Assembly (NCBI GenBank): GCA_017625465.1
Contig: JAGAKS010000017.1
Location: 92,946 to 156,945, forward strand
Source of the DNA: Clostridia bacterium
GTDB taxonomy: Bacteria > Bacillota > Clostridia > TANB77 > CAG-508
Direction of reading: 5' to 3'
DNA: 64,000 nucleotides
Both the position numbers and the translations under genes were made by a program. The notes under the pieces are model-generated. The model saw only the letters and a list, made by a program, of their open reading frames with translations, was not told where the DNA came from and ran no database searches. Numbering within the stretch: position 1 is the stretch's first letter; each line of letters opens with the position of its first letter. This document shows, piece by piece, positions 37,723-47,688 of the stretch.

Positions 37723-40700
37723 GTGGAAGAATTAGAGGTTTTTAATAAAATAAAAATTGGTTTAGCTTCTGATGAAAAAATTAGAGGTTGGTCTCATGGA
37801 GAGGTAAAGAAACCAGAAACTATCAATTACAGAACATTAAAACCAGAAAAAGATGGACTTTTCTGTGAAAAAATATTTGGTCCTACAAAAGACTGGGAAT
37901 GTCACTGTGGTAAATACAAAAGAGTTAGATATAAAGGTATTGTGTGTGATAGATGTGGTGTTGAAGTTACAACTGCAAAAGTAAGAAGAGAAAGAATGGG
38001 ACATATTGAACTTGCAGCTCCAATCGCTCATATTTGGTATTTCAAAGGAATTCCAAGTAGAGTAGCTTTAATGTTAGATATTTCACCAAGAAGCTTAGAA
38101 AAAGTTATATATTTTGCTTCATACATAGTTACAGATAAAGGTACTTCTGGACTTTTAAAATGCCAAATTTTAAATGAAAAAGAATATCATGAAGCAGAAG
38201 AAAAATATGGAAGAGGTTCTTTCAAAGCAGAAATGGGAGCAGAAGCTATTAGAAAATTATTAGCTGAAATAGATCTTGAAAAATTATCTGCAAAATTAAA
38301 GAAAGAACTAGAAAAAGCTAGCGAACAAAGAAAAGCTAAAATAGTAAAAAGATTAGATACTGTTGAATCATTCAGAATGTCTGGAAATAAACCAGAATGG
38401 ATGGTTATGAATGTTATTCCAGTTATCCCACCAGAATTAAGACCAATGGTTCAATTAGATGGTGGTAGATTTGCTACTTCTGATTTAAACGATTTATATA
38501 GAAGAGTTATAAACAGAAATAACAGATTAAAGAGATTATTAGAATTAGGTGCACCAGAGATTATTGTTAGAAATGAAAAGAGAATGTTACAAGAATCTGT
38601 TGATGCTTTAATAGATAATGGAAGAAGAGGAAGACCAGTTACAGGTGCTGGAAATAGACCTTTAAAATCATTATCAGATATGCTTAAAGGTAAACAAGGT
38701 AGATTCCGTCAAAACTTACTTGGTAAGAGGGTTGACTACTCTGGACGTTCTGTTATCGTTGTTGGTCCAGAACTTAAAATTTATCAATGCGGTTTACCAA
38801 AAGAAATGGCAGTTGAGTTATTTAAACCTTTCGTTATGAAAGAATTAGTTGGAAGAGGTTTAGCTCATAATATTAAAAATGCTAAGAGAATGGTTGAAAA
38901 ATTAAGACCAGAAGTATGGGATATCTTAGAAGAAGTTATCAAAGATCACCCAGTTATGTTAAACCGTGCTCCTACATTACATAGATTAGGTATTCAAGCA
39001 TTCCAACCAATATTAGTTGAAGGTAGAGCTATTAAACTTCACCCATTAGTTTGTACAGCGTTCAATGCTGACTTCGATGGTGACCAAATGGCTGTACACG
39101 TTCCACTTACACCAGAAGCTATTGCAGAAGCTAGATTCTTAATGCTTTCTGTAAATAACTTATTAAAACCACAAGATGGTAAACCAGTTACTGTACCATC
39201 ACAAGATATGATATTAGGTGCTTACTATCTAACAGTTCAAATTGATGGTGAAAAAGGTGAAGGTATGTACTTTAAAGATAAAGATGAAGCTTTAATGGCA
39301 TACCAAAATGGTGATGTTGGATTACATGGTAAAGTTAAAGTTAGAATGTTTAAAGAAGTTGATGGTGTAGAAAAACATAAAACTATCGAAACAACAGTTG
39401 GTAGATTAATATTCAATGAAGGAATACCACAAAACTTAGGTTTTGTTGATAGAAGTAATCCAGAAAATGAATTTAATCTTGAAATTGATTTCCCAGTTAT
39501 CAAGAAAAACTTAGGAACAATAGTTGCAAAATGTATTGCTGTAAATGGTCTTTCAGTTTCAGCAGAAGTTTTAGACTATATTAAATCAATTGGTTATAAA
39601 TATTCTACAAAAGGTGCTATTACAGTGTCTGTTGCAGACGTTGCTGTACCACCTGCTAAGAAAGAAATTTTAGCTGCTGCAGATGAGCAAGTTAAAAACA
39701 TATTAAGACAATATAAACGTGGTGCTATTACAGATAATGAAAGATATGATGAAGTAATCAAAGTTTGGGAAAAAGCTACAAACGATGTAACTGAAGCTAT
39801 GAAAAATAACTTTGATGACTTAAATCCAATATACATGATGGCTCAATCTGGTGCCCGTGGTAACATGAACCAATTAAGACAAATCGCAGGTATGCGTGGA
39901 CTTATGGCTAACACACAAGGTAAAGCCGTTGAAATTCCAGTTAAATCTTGTTTCCGTGAAGGACTTGATGCATTAGAATACTTCATTTCTTCACACGGTG
40001 CTAGAAAAGGTTTAACAGATACAGCTTTAAGAACAGCGGATTCAGGTTACTTAACAAGAAGATTAGTTGACGTATCTCAAGATATTATTATTAGAGAAGA
40101 TGACTGTGGTTCTACAGAAGGAATCATGTTAGATGATATCAAATCTGGAAATCAAGTAATTGAAAAACTTGAAGAAAGATTAGTTGGTAGATTTGTAATT
40201 GAAGACATAAAAGATCCAAAAACTGGAAAAGTTATTGTTGATTCAAATACAATGATTAAAGAAAAAGAAGCTAAAGAAATCGTTGATAGCGGTTATACTA
40301 AAGTTTATGTACGTTCTATTTTAGGATGTAAATGTAAACTTGGTGCTTGTAGAAAATGCTATGGTATGGGATTAGCTACTAGAGAATTAGTAAATAAAGG
40401 AGAATCAGTTGGTATTATAGCTGCTCAATCAATTGGTGAGCCTGGTACACAGCTTACAATGAGAACATTCCACACTGGTGGTGTTGCTGGTGGAGATATT
40501 ACTCAAGGTCTTCCTAGGGTTGAGGAATTATTTGAAGCTAGAAATCCTAAAGGATTAGCCGTAATTACTGAAATTTCTGGTAAAGTTAAAATCAACGAAG
40601 AAAAGAAGAGAAAAGAAGTTATTGTTACAAATAAAGATAACAGCAAAACTTATGTTATTAGCTTTGGTTCAAAATTAAGAGTAAAAGATGGAGATGAAGT

Positions 40701-41310
40701 TGAAGCCGGAGAAGCATTAACAGAAGGTTCAATCAATCCAAACGATTTATTACTTATCAAAGGACCAGAAGGTGTTTATAGATATATTATTGCTGAAGTT
40801 CAAAAAGTTTATAGAAACCAAGGTGTTGATATCAACGATAAACACATTGAAGTTATAGCAAGACAAATGCTTAAAAAAGTTAGAATCGAAGATCCAGGTG
40901 ATACAGGTATGTATACAGCATCACTTGTTGAATTACTTGATTTTGAAGAAAAGAATGCCGAGATGATAGCTGAAGGAAAACGCCCTGCAACTGGAAAACG
41001 TGTTCTTTTAGGTATTACAAAAGCTTCTCTTGCAACAGAAAGTTTCTTATCAGCAGCTTCATTCCAAGAGACAACTAAAGTATTAACAGAAGCAGCTATA
41101 AAAGGTAAAGAAGATTCATTAACAGGATTAAAAGAAAACGTTATTATTGGTAAATTAATACCAACTGGTACAGGTTTAAAATACTATCAAAATATGAAAA
41201 TAAACACAAAATTAGAAAAACCTGAAGCAGAAGAAGAGGTTGAAGTACCTGGAGAACTAAAAGTTTCAGTAGAAACTGAAGAGGATGTTCAAGAAACTGA
41301 AGAAAATTAA
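37723..41310 (+). CDS. rpoC: DNA-directed RNA polymerase subunit beta'
   Basis: 1195 residues. I choose GTG 37723 because it follows AGGAGG and yields the usual N-terminus (M)[15 protein letters not shown]; a GTG at 37663 is open but adds a non-homologous leader. Zinc ligands are seen in '[20 protein letters not shown]' and later '[14 protein letters not shown]'. The catalytic loop '[14 protein letters not shown]' is near residue 450, and the trigger-loop/bridge region includes '[19 protein letters not shown]' and '[23 protein letters not shown]'. It is part of the rpoBC operon; a BIG2-domain gene follows 11 bases later, whereas rpsL-rpsG is the usual neighbour. Confidence 0.97.
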   Translation: MEELEVFNKIKIGLASDEKIRGWSHGEVKKPETINYRTLKPEKDGLFCEKIFGPTKDWECHCGKYKRVRYKGIVCDRCGVEVTTAKVRRERMGHIELAAPIAHIWYFKGIPSRVALMLDISPRSLEKVIYFASYIVTDKGTSGLLKCQILNEKEYHEAEEKYGRGSFKAEMGAEAIRKLLAEIDLEKLSAKLKKELEKASEQRKAKIVKRLDTVESFRMSGNKPEWMVMNVIPVIPPELRPMVQLDGGRFATSDLNDLYRRVINRNNRLKRLLELGAPEIIVRNEKRMLQESVDALIDNGRRGRPVTGAGNRPLKSLSDMLKGKQGRFRQNLLGKRVDYSGRSVIVVGPELKIYQCGLPKEMAVELFKPFVMKELVGRGLAHNIKNAKRMVEKLRPEVWDILEEVIKDHPVMLNRAPTLHRLGIQAFQPILVEGRAIKLHPLVCTAFNADFDGDQMAVHVPLTPEAIAEARFLMLSVNNLLKPQDGKPVTVPSQDMILGAYYLTVQIDGEKGEGMYFKDKDEALMAYQNGDVGLHGKVKVRMFKEVDGVEKHKTIETTVGRLIFNEGIPQNLGFVDRSNPENEFNLEIDFPVIKKNLGTIVAKCIAVNGLSVSAEVLDYIKSIGYKYSTKGAITVSVADVAVPPAKKEILAAADEQVKNILRQYKRGAITDNERYDEVIKVWEKATNDVTEAMKNNFDDLNPIYMMAQSGARGNMNQLRQIAGMRGLMANTQGKAVEIPVKSCFREGLDALEYFISSHGARKGLTDTALRTADSGYLTRRLVDVSQDIIIREDDCGSTEGIMLDDIKSGNQVIEKLEERLVGRFVIEDIKDPKTGKVIVDSNTMIKEKEAKEIVDSGYTKVYVRSILGCKCKLGACRKCYGMGLATRELVNKGESVGIIAAQSIGEPGTQLTMRTFHTGGVAGGDITQGLPRVEELFEARNPKGLAVITEISGKVKINEEKKRKEVIVTNKDNSKTYVISFGSKLRVKDGDEVEAGEALTEGSINPNDLLLIKGPEGVYRYIIAEVQKVYRNQGVDINDKHIEVIARQMLKKVRIEDPGDTGMYTASLVELLDFEEKNAEMIAEGKRPATGKRVLLGITKASLATESFLSAASFQETTKVLTEAAIKGKEDSLTGLKENVIIGKLIPTGTGLKYYQNMKINTKLEKPEAEEEVEVPGELKVSVETEEDVQETEEN

Positions 41311-41321
41311 GGAGAAGTATT

Positions 41322-41957
41322 ATGAAAAAACAAGATAAAGCTTTGATTATATCAATAGTAATTTTTGTAATTGTTGCAATAATTGCTCTATGTTTAGTGT
41401 TAAATAAAGGAAAAGTTTTTGGAAAATCATTAGTTGCAACTACAGAAAGTGCTACAAGTAAAAATACTACACATACAATAGAACTTTCAACAGATAAAGA
41501 TTTTATATCTTTTAAAGATAAAGAAGAAGCAACTCTTAGTGTTGTAGTAGATGGAACTGAAACAAAAGAAGGTGTAGAATATACATCTTCTGATGAAACA
41601 GTTGCAACAGTTAAAGACGGAGTTGTAACAGCTGTAGGAGCTGGTGATGCAAAAATCACAGCAAAATGTAATGGCGTAGAAGATGAAGTTACTATAAAAT
41701 GTATAGTTCCTATAAAAACTATAAAATTTACATCTACAAGTAGCAGTATAAAAGTTGGTAATGATTTACAACTTAAACTTCAAGTAACACCATCAGATGC
41801 AAGTATTGATACATTAGTTTATTCTTCAAGTAATGATGAAATAGCTACTGTAAACAAAAATGGTATTGTAAGAGGAGTTCAAAAAGGAAAAGTTACAATA
41901 ACACTTTTAGATACATATACTGGTGAAGAAAAGAGCGTAAATCTAACAATCAGATAG
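41322..41957 (+). CDS. Membrane-anchored protein with two BIG2-type Ig-like domains
   Basis: 211 residues with an N-terminal transmembrane helix (~8-28), a short Ser/Thr-rich linker and two bacterial Ig-like group 2 domains (~48-130 and ~132-211). Both show the family pattern: 'VEYTSSDETVATVKDGVVTAVGAGDAKITAKC' and 'LVYSSSNDEIATVNKNGIVRGVQKGKVTITL'. It starts 11 bases after rpoC with AAGGAG and no promoter between, so it is transcribed with RNA polymerase genes, an odd pairing. No enzymatic motif; probably exposed on the cell surface. Confidence 0.85.
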   Translation: MKKQDKALIISIVIFVIVAIIALCLVLNKGKVFGKSLVATTESATSKNTTHTIELSTDKDFISFKDKEEATLSVVVDGTETKEGVEYTSSDETVATVKDGVVTAVGAGDAKITAKCNGVEDEVTIKCIVPIKTIKFTSTSSSIKVGNDLQLKLQVTPSDASIDTLVYSSSNDEIATVNKNGIVRGVQKGKVTITLLDTYTGEEKSVNLTIR

Positions 41958-41960
41958 TAA

Positions 41961-41998
41961 TAATCCCCAATTTGCAAACAAATTGGGGATTATTTTTG
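41961..41998 (+). terminator. Terminator of the rpoBC operon
   Basis: A 14-bp perfect stem TAATCCCCAATTTG/CAAATTGGGGATTA (41961-41974 with 41979-41992) and five T. Confidence 0.95.
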
Positions 41999-42103
41999 TA
42001 ATTTTTAACAATTCAATAATATAGATAAAAAACTATTGCCAAATAATTTTTCATAAGTTACAATATAAATAGAATATAAAACGAAAGATAAGTGGTATGA
42101 ATT

Positions 42104-42478
42104 ATGAAAAATGAAAAATCATCACAAGAATTCTATGATAGTGTTGCTATGGCTAATGAAGGAGTAACTGCAAAAGAGGTGAAGCAATTATTTATATGGT
42201 ATGATTTACTAAGTTATGCTCTACCATTTCAAATAATTTTTATTATGATTTATGCAATAGGCATAGGACCTAGATATTATGCTTTTACTGTATTATCTGT
42301 ATTAGGTATATTAGTAATTGATAGTACTATAAAAAATATCTTAGAAAGAGATGCAACCAAATTTACAGTGTTTAATAAATACATATCATTAGTTAAATTA
42401 TGGGCTATTCCATTATTAATTATGGGAGTATGCACAACAGGTGCATTATTATATGCAACATTTTCATTTTGTTTATAA
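42104..42478 (+). CDS. Small unknown membrane protein
   Basis: 124 residues, unrecognised. A hydrophilic N-terminus (~30 residues, SSQEFYDSVAMANEGVTAKEVKQ) precedes three hydrophobic segments (about 37-55, 58-76 and 97-120). The Shine-Dalgarno is weak (AAGTGG). It sits alone between two strong terminators, just before gdpP, the place where some Firmicutes have another small membrane gene. Confidence 0.65.
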   Translation: MKNEKSSQEFYDSVAMANEGVTAKEVKQLFIWYDLLSYALPFQIIFIMIYAIGIGPRYYAFTVLSVLGILVIDSTIKNILERDATKFTVFNKYISLVKLWAIPLLIMGVCTTGALLYATFSFCL

Positions 42479-42489
42479 AAAGTAAAAAG

Positions 42490-42526
42490 AATCCACAGTT
42501 TGTTTGTAAACTGTGGATTTTGTTTT
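42490..42526 (+). terminator. Rho-independent terminator
   Basis: A 12-bp perfect stem AATCCACAGTTT/AAACTGTGGATT (42490-42501 with 42508-42519) followed by TTGTTTTG. Confidence 0.92.
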
Positions 42527-42550
42527 GCATAATGCATTATTTTGCTAAGT

Positions 42551-42579
42551 TTGACATAAATTATAATAAGTAGTATAAT
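42551..42579 (+). promoter_or_regulatory. Consensus sigma-A promoter for gdpP
   Basis: TTGACA (42551-42556), 17-bp spacer, TATAAT (42574-42579). Confidence 0.92.
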
Positions 42580-42612
42580 ATAAGTTGATATTTTATTAGA
42601 ATAGGAGATTTT

Positions 42613-44622
42613 ATGCCAAATTCAAATGGTAAAATTTTAGATAAACTTACAATAAAAAGTGGTTTACATTTAACAGTTATAGCAGTATTGCTTATAATAT
42701 TATGTACTTATGACTTAAGATGGATTTTTCCTTCAATATTACTTTTTGTAGCTCTTTTATTTTATACAATAGTTACTCAAAGCAAAAAGAAAAGTCAAAT
42801 CGTAGACCATATAGAAGCAATAGCTTCAGATGTTAATAGTACAAGTAAAAATAATTTAGTAAACTCACCAATACCTTTAGTATTAGTTGAAACAGATGGA
42901 CATATAATTTGGAGAAGTAGAACTTTTATTGATGAATTCCAAAATACAGATATGAATAATTACTTAAACCCTATGGTAAAGGAAATTAAGCTAGACCTTG
43001 AAAAAGATAGTACAATTAAAGATTTTACTAAACAGATTACAATAGGAAATAAAATATATAAGATTCGTGGTGGAGTTGCTAAAAACAACAAAAGAGATAG
43101 AAGAAAATCAAATGATTATATATTAACATTATATTTTATTGATGATACAAAATATAATGAATTGTTTGATACTTATACCAAATCAAAAACTTGTATTGGT
43201 ATAGCTATGATTGATAATTATGAAGAAATTGCTCAAACAGCTCTTCCAGAAGAAAAGATTGAATTGTTTGCAAAAATAGAAAAATTAATTTTAGATTGGG
43301 CAAAAGAAACTGGTGGACTAATTATAAAAACTGAAAGAGATTCTTTTGTGTATATCTTTGAACAACAATATTTATCAGATATAGAGAAAAATAAGTTTTC
43401 AATATTAGATAAAGTTAAAGCTCTAGATACAGAATATAAAGTTCAAGTTACTTTAAGTATAGCGGTATCTAATGAAGGAAAAACAAATTTTGAAAAATAT
43501 AAATCAGCCTTAGCAGTAATGGATGTTATATTAGGACGTGGTGGAGATCAAGCTATTGTAAAAAGAGATGGCAAATTTAAATTCTATGGTGGAAACAGTC
43601 TAGAGGTAGAAAAGAGAAATAAAGTTAAAGCCAGAACAACAGCACACACTATGGTAAGATTAATCGAAGAAGCTGAAAATGTTATTGTAATGGGACATAA
43701 AAATATAGATATAGATGCGTTAGGTTCAGCTTTAGGTATATATAGATTAGCTACAGCTTTAAATAAACCATGCTATATTGCTACAGAACTTAGTAAATCT
43801 GTTGAAAAATTCTATGAAGTACTAAAAGAAAGTGATGAGTATAAAGGTATTATAAAACCAGAAGAAGATGTTGAAAGCGTAATTGGCAAAAATACTTTAT
43901 TAGTTATAGTAGATACACACAAATATAGTTATGTAGAATTTCCATCTTTAGTAGATAAAATTGAAAAGAAAATTATAATAGATCATCACAGAAAAAGTAC
44001 AGATTATATTGAAAATGCAATAATGACTTTCCACGAGGTATATGCATCTTCTGCATCAGAACTTGTTACTGAAATTTTACAATATGCATCAGATGATATT
44101 AATTTGAACCTTATTGAAGCAGAAGCTTTATATGGTGGTATTATGATAGATACTAAAGATTTTACTTTTAAAACAGGTGTTAGAACTTTTGAAGCTGCAG
44201 CACATTTAAGAAAATATGGTGTAGATATTATAAAAGTAAAAAAATGGTTCCAAGCAGATTTAGAAAGTTATAATATAATAGCTGATATAGTAAAAAAAGC
44301 AGAAAAAGTTACAGATACAATAGCAGTATCTGTATGTGATAGCAAAGATTATGAAAATGTAAATTTAACTTGTGCCAAAGCAGCAGATGAACTTCTTACT
44401 ATTAGTGATATTACAGCATCATTTGTAATTGGAAACTTGGGAGATAAAATATGTATTTCTGGTCGTTCAATAGGTGATGTAAATGTTCAAATCATTTTAG
44501 AGAAGATGGGTGGTGGAGGTCATATTACTCTTGCAGGAGCACAATTAGAAGGATTAACATTAGAAGAGGCTCATGATGAGCTTATAATTAGGATTAATGA
44601 ATATTTAACAGAAATAATGTAG
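42613..44622 (+). CDS. gdpP: Cyclic-di-AMP phosphodiesterase GdpP (YybT)
   Basis: GdpP hydrolyses the second messenger c-di-AMP and so affects osmotic balance and cell-wall stress. The 669-residue protein has two N-terminal transmembrane helices (~15-55), a degenerate PAS-like region (~85-150), a degenerate GGDEF domain (~175-305, the motif itself missing) and DHH/DHHA1 domains: 'VIVMGHKNIDIDALGSALGIYR' near 357, 'IIIDHHRKS' near 455, and 'GGGGHITLAGAQLEGL' near 635. All DHH metal residues appear present. The order gdpP-rplI-dnaB is conserved in Firmicutes. Confidence 0.95.
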   Translation: MPNSNGKILDKLTIKSGLHLTVIAVLLIILCTYDLRWIFPSILLFVALLFYTIVTQSKKKSQIVDHIEAIASDVNSTSKNNLVNSPIPLVLVETDGHIIWRSRTFIDEFQNTDMNNYLNPMVKEIKLDLEKDSTIKDFTKQITIGNKIYKIRGGVAKNNKRDRRKSNDYILTLYFIDDTKYNELFDTYTKSKTCIGIAMIDNYEEIAQTALPEEKIELFAKIEKLILDWAKETGGLIIKTERDSFVYIFEQQYLSDIEKNKFSILDKVKALDTEYKVQVTLSIAVSNEGKTNFEKYKSALAVMDVILGRGGDQAIVKRDGKFKFYGGNSLEVEKRNKVKARTTAHTMVRLIEEAENVIVMGHKNIDIDALGSALGIYRLATALNKPCYIATELSKSVEKFYEVLKESDEYKGIIKPEEDVESVIGKNTLLVIVDTHKYSYVEFPSLVDKIEKKIIIDHHRKSTDYIENAIMTFHEVYASSASELVTEILQYASDDINLNLIEAEALYGGIMIDTKDFTFKTGVRTFEAAAHLRKYGVDIIKVKKWFQADLESYNIIADIVKKAEKVTDTIAVSVCDSKDYENVNLTCAKAADELLTISDITASFVIGNLGDKICISGRSIGDVNVQIILEKMGGGGHITLAGAQLEGLTLEEAHDELIIRINEYLTEIM

Positions 44623-44628
44623 AATATA

Positions 44629-44660
44629 AAGGCTCTAATGAATATTAGAGCTTTTATTTT
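44629..44660 (+). terminator. Rho-independent terminator of gdpP
   Basis: Stem GCTCTAAT/ATTAGAGC (44632-44639 with 44644-44651), flanked by AA/TT, then TTTTATTTTA. Confidence 0.85.
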
Positions 44661-44679
44661 ATTCTAATGTATATAATGA

Positions 44680-44708
44680 TTGCAAAATTGGAAAAAATGT
44701 TATATAAT
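44680..44708 (+). promoter_or_regulatory. Promoter of rplI-dnaB-tilS
   Basis: TTGCAA (44680-44685), 17-bp spacer, TATAAT (44703-44708). Confidence 0.75.
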
Positions 44709-44795
44709 TTGAATACTTATAAATAATTATAATAAATGTAATTAATATATATGAAGAAAATTATAGATATTTTAAATTTAATATAGGAGGTTTGT

Positions 44796-45242
44796 ATGAA
44801 AGTTATTTTAAAACAAGATATAAAAGGTGTAGGAAAAAAAGATCAAATTATAAATGCAGCAGATGGATATGCTCGTAATTTTTTATTTCCTAAAAATTTA
44901 GCTGTTCCAGCTGATGCAGGAAATATGAATAATTTACAAGCAAAAAAAGATTCTAATGCATTTAGAAAAGGTGAAGAGTTAAAAGAAGCTAAAGAAATAG
45001 CTGAAAAATTAAAAAAGATTACTATTAAACTTACAATAAAAGCAGGAGAGAATGGTAAATTATTTGGAGGTGTAACTTCAAAAGAAATTGCAGAAGCATT
45101 AAAGAAAGATTTTAATATAGAAATAGACAAAAAGAAAGTAATGCTTAAAGAAACTATAAAAGTAGCAGGAGTTACCAAAGTTGATATAAAACTTTATGAG
45201 GGAGTTGTAGCATCAGTTAATGTACAAATAATTCCAAATTAG
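44796..45242 (+). CDS. rplI: 50S ribosomal protein L9
   Basis: 148 residues, normal length. N-terminal signature 'MKVILKQDIKGVGKKDQIINAADGYARNFLFPKNLAVPA', a long central helix and the C-terminal domain with 'GENGKLFGGVTSKEIAEAL'. Start ATG 44796 after AGGAGG. dnaB follows 11 bases later. Confidence 0.97.
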   Translation: MKVILKQDIKGVGKKDQIINAADGYARNFLFPKNLAVPADAGNMNNLQAKKDSNAFRKGEELKEAKEIAEKLKKITIKLTIKAGENGKLFGGVTSKEIAEALKKDFNIEIDKKKVMLKETIKVAGVTKVDIKLYEGVVASVNVQIIPN

Positions 45243-45253
45243 GGGGAATAAAA

Positions 45254-46594
45254 ATGGATATAGGAAAAGTTCCACCACATGATGTGGAGGCAGAGCAAGC
45301 GATTTTAGGAAGTATGCTTACAGATAAAGATGCTGTAATGAGTGCTCTTGAAGTATTAAGAGAAGATAGTTTTTATAGAGAAGATAATAAAGCAATTTTT
45401 GCAGCTATTCATAGTTTATATGTTAAAAATGAGCCAGTTGACATTATTACAGTAAAAGCAGAATTAGTTGAGCAAGGAAATTTTGAAAGAGTTGGTGGCT
45501 TAGAATATTTAGCTAGTCTTCCTGAAAGAGTTCCTACAACATCTAATGTAGAAAAATATATAAAAATAGTTGAAGAAAAGGCCACACTTCGTAGTTTAAT
45601 TCAAACCTCTAATGATATGTTAGCTTTAAGCTATAATGAAACAGAGGAAACAGATAAAATTTTGGAAATGGCTGAAAAAAAAGTTTTTGATTTAAGTCAA
45701 AAACAAAATTCAAAAGGATACGCACCTTTAAAAGATGTACTTATTAAATCTTTTGATGAATTAGAAAAATTATATAATCAAAAAGGTTTTATAACAGGTG
45801 TTCCTACTGGATTTATTGACTTCGATAGAAAAACTGCGGGACTTCACGGATCAGAGCTAATTATTTTAGCAGCAAGACCAGCGATGGGAAAATCTGCATT
45901 TGCTATTAATATAGCAACACACGCTGCAGTAAAAGAGCATGTACCAGTAGCAATATTTAACTTGGAGATGTCAGCAGAGCAAGTAGGTAAAAGAATTTTA
46001 TGTAGTGAAGCTATGGTAGATAGTAATAAAGTTAGAACTGGTCAAATGGAAGATGAAGATTGGGTAAAGCTTGCAACAACTTTAGGAACATTATCAGAAG
46101 CTCCTATTTACATAGATGATACTCCTGGTATGAGTATTACAGACATAAGAACAAGATGTAGAAAATTGAAAATTGAGAAGAATATAGGTCTTATTGTAAT
46201 AGATTACTTACAACTTATTCAAGCAGCTGGAAAGACTAATAGCCGTGAGCAAGAAATTGCGCAAATTAGTAGGTCACTTAAAGTTTTAGCAAAAGAATTA
46301 GAAGTTCCTATTATTGCACTTTCACAACTTTCTCGTGCTTCTGACCAAAGAACAGATAAAAGACCTATGCTTTCAGATTTAAGAGAGTCTGGATCTATTG
46401 AGCAAGATGCTGATATAGTTGTATTTCTTTATAGAGATGATTATTATAACAAAGAAAGCGAAAAAAGAAATATTGCAGAGGTTATTATTGCAAAACAAAG
46501 AAGTGGTGAAACTGGTACAGTAGAACTTGCATGGATGGGAAATTATACAAAATTTGCGGACTTAGCAAAAGATATAGATGATGGAGATATGTAA
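45254..46594 (+). CDS. dnaB: Replicative DNA helicase DnaB
   Basis: Hexameric helicase that unwinds DNA at the replication fork; 446 residues, full length. The N-terminal domain carries 'PPHDVEAEQAILGSML', and the RecA-like motor has 'GLHGSELIILAARPAMGKSAFAINIA' (Walker A), 'LIVIDYLQLI' (Walker B), 'ALSQLSRASDQR', 'DLRESGSIEQDADIVVFLYRDDYY' and 'IIAKQRSGETGTVELAW'. No intein is present. Its stop codon is followed immediately by the TTG start of tilS. Confidence 0.97.
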   Translation: MDIGKVPPHDVEAEQAILGSMLTDKDAVMSALEVLREDSFYREDNKAIFAAIHSLYVKNEPVDIITVKAELVEQGNFERVGGLEYLASLPERVPTTSNVEKYIKIVEEKATLRSLIQTSNDMLALSYNETEETDKILEMAEKKVFDLSQKQNSKGYAPLKDVLIKSFDELEKLYNQKGFITGVPTGFIDFDRKTAGLHGSELIILAARPAMGKSAFAINIATHAAVKEHVPVAIFNLEMSAEQVGKRILCSEAMVDSNKVRTGQMEDEDWVKLATTLGTLSEAPIYIDDTPGMSITDIRTRCRKLKIEKNIGLIVIDYLQLIQAAGKTNSREQEIAQISRSLKVLAKELEVPIIALSQLSRASDQRTDKRPMLSDLRESGSIEQDADIVVFLYRDDYYNKESEKRNIAEVIIAKQRSGETGTVELAWMGNYTKFADLAKDIDDGDM

Positions 46595-47569
46595 TTGGAA
46601 GACAGAATTTTAGAAACCATAAATAAATATAATTTAATAGAATCTGGCGACAAGATAGTTTTGGGAGTATCTGGTGGTCCAGATTCTGTTTGCATGCTTA
46701 TTTGTCTAAACAAACTAAAAACTAAGCTAAATTTTGATATGGTAGTTGCACATATTAATCATGGTTTAAGAGAAAATGCTAAGTTAGATGAAGAATATGT
46801 TTTAAAATTAACGGAAAGCTTAGGCGTTAAATGCTTTGTGTGTCATGCAAAGGTAAAAGAAGAGGCAGAAAAATTAAAACGTGGCTTGGAAGAAACAGGT
46901 AGAATTATTAGATATAATTTCTTTGAAGAAATATTAAAAAAAGAAAATGCAAATAAAATAGCAATTGCACATAATAGTAATGATAATGTAGAAACTATTA
47001 TTATGAATATTATGCGTGGTTCAGGAACCTCAGGGCTTAAAGGAATAGAGCCTAAAAATGAAAAATATATTAGACCGCTTATTGAAATAAAAAGAGAAGA
47101 TATAGAAGAATACACAAAAGACTTTCATCCAAGACATGATGAAAGCAATGATGAAAATGAATTTACTAGAAATAAAATCAGAAACATTGTTATTCCCTAT
47201 ATAAAACGTGAATTTAATCCTAACATTTTGGATACAATAACAAGGCTATCTATGATTTCAAAAGAAGAGGGAAAATATTTAGAATTAAAAACAAAAGAAG
47301 CATATAATGAAATGCTTATAGAAGAAAATGAACAAATTATACTAGATTTAAAGAAATTTAACAGTGAAGAATTAGTTATAAGAAAGCGAATAATTTTATA
47401 TTCTATAAGTAAGTTATTTGGCAGTACAAAAGGAATTGAAAAAATACATATAGAGGATATTATCAAGCTTTGTAGTAATAATATTGGTAATAAATATCTC
47501 ACACCGAATAAGAATACAAAAATTGTAATAAAAAATAAACAAATTTTTATAATCCCTGTAAAATGTTAA
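46595..47569 (+). CDS. tilS: tRNA(Ile)-lysidine synthase, short form
   Basis: TilS converts cytidine 34 of the AUA-reading tRNA(Ile) to lysidine; it is essential. The 324-residue protein begins at TTG 46595 directly after the dnaB stop. It has the PP-loop 'LGVSGGPDSVCMLICL', 'VVAHINHGLRENAKLDEEYV', 'IAIAHNSNDNVETIIMNIMRGSGTSGLKG', 'RPLIEIKREDIEEY' and 'DESNDENEFTRNKIRNIVIPYIKREFNPNI'. It is shorter than the ~460 residues of many Firmicutes and lacks most of the C-terminal TilS_C domain, as do some other bacterial forms. The hpt gene often found between tilS and ftsH is absent. Confidence 0.93.
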   Translation: MEDRILETINKYNLIESGDKIVLGVSGGPDSVCMLICLNKLKTKLNFDMVVAHINHGLRENAKLDEEYVLKLTESLGVKCFVCHAKVKEEAEKLKRGLEETGRIIRYNFFEEILKKENANKIAIAHNSNDNVETIIMNIMRGSGTSGLKGIEPKNEKYIRPLIEIKREDIEEYTKDFHPRHDESNDENEFTRNKIRNIVIPYIKREFNPNILDTITRLSMISKEEGKYLELKTKEAYNEMLIEENEQIILDLKKFNSEELVIRKRIILYSISKLFGSTKGIEKIHIEDIIKLCSNNIGNKYLTPNKNTKIVIKNKQIFIIPVKC

Positions 47570-47617
47570 TCCGTAGGAAAGCCTAAAAACACTATATTAC
47601 AGGGATATTTCTTTTTT
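47552..47617 (+). terminator. Branched terminator overlapping the end of tilS
   Basis: Outer stem ATCCCTGTAA/TTACAGGGAT (47552-47561 with 47597-47606) with an inner hairpin TAGG-aaag-CCTA, followed by TTTCTTTTTT. The left arm lies inside the tilS coding sequence. Confidence 0.75.
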
Positions 47618-47627
47618 AAAAAAGGTA

Positions 47628-47656
47628 TTGATATTTAAAAATAGCTATGCTATATT
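47628..47656 (+). promoter_or_regulatory. ftsH promoter
   Basis: TTGATA (47628-47633), 17-bp spacer, TATATT (47651-47656). The ATG at 47647 falls in this promoter, which supports the downstream TTG as the ftsH start. Confidence 0.75.
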
Positions 47657-47688
47657 TGAAGAAAAGTAAGATAAGGGAGGAACAAATT

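Noticed and set aside
47647-47688. ATG 47647 as ftsH start
   Set aside because: It overlaps the -10 region of the likely ftsH promoter; TTG 47689 has a strong ribosome site and the family N-terminus.
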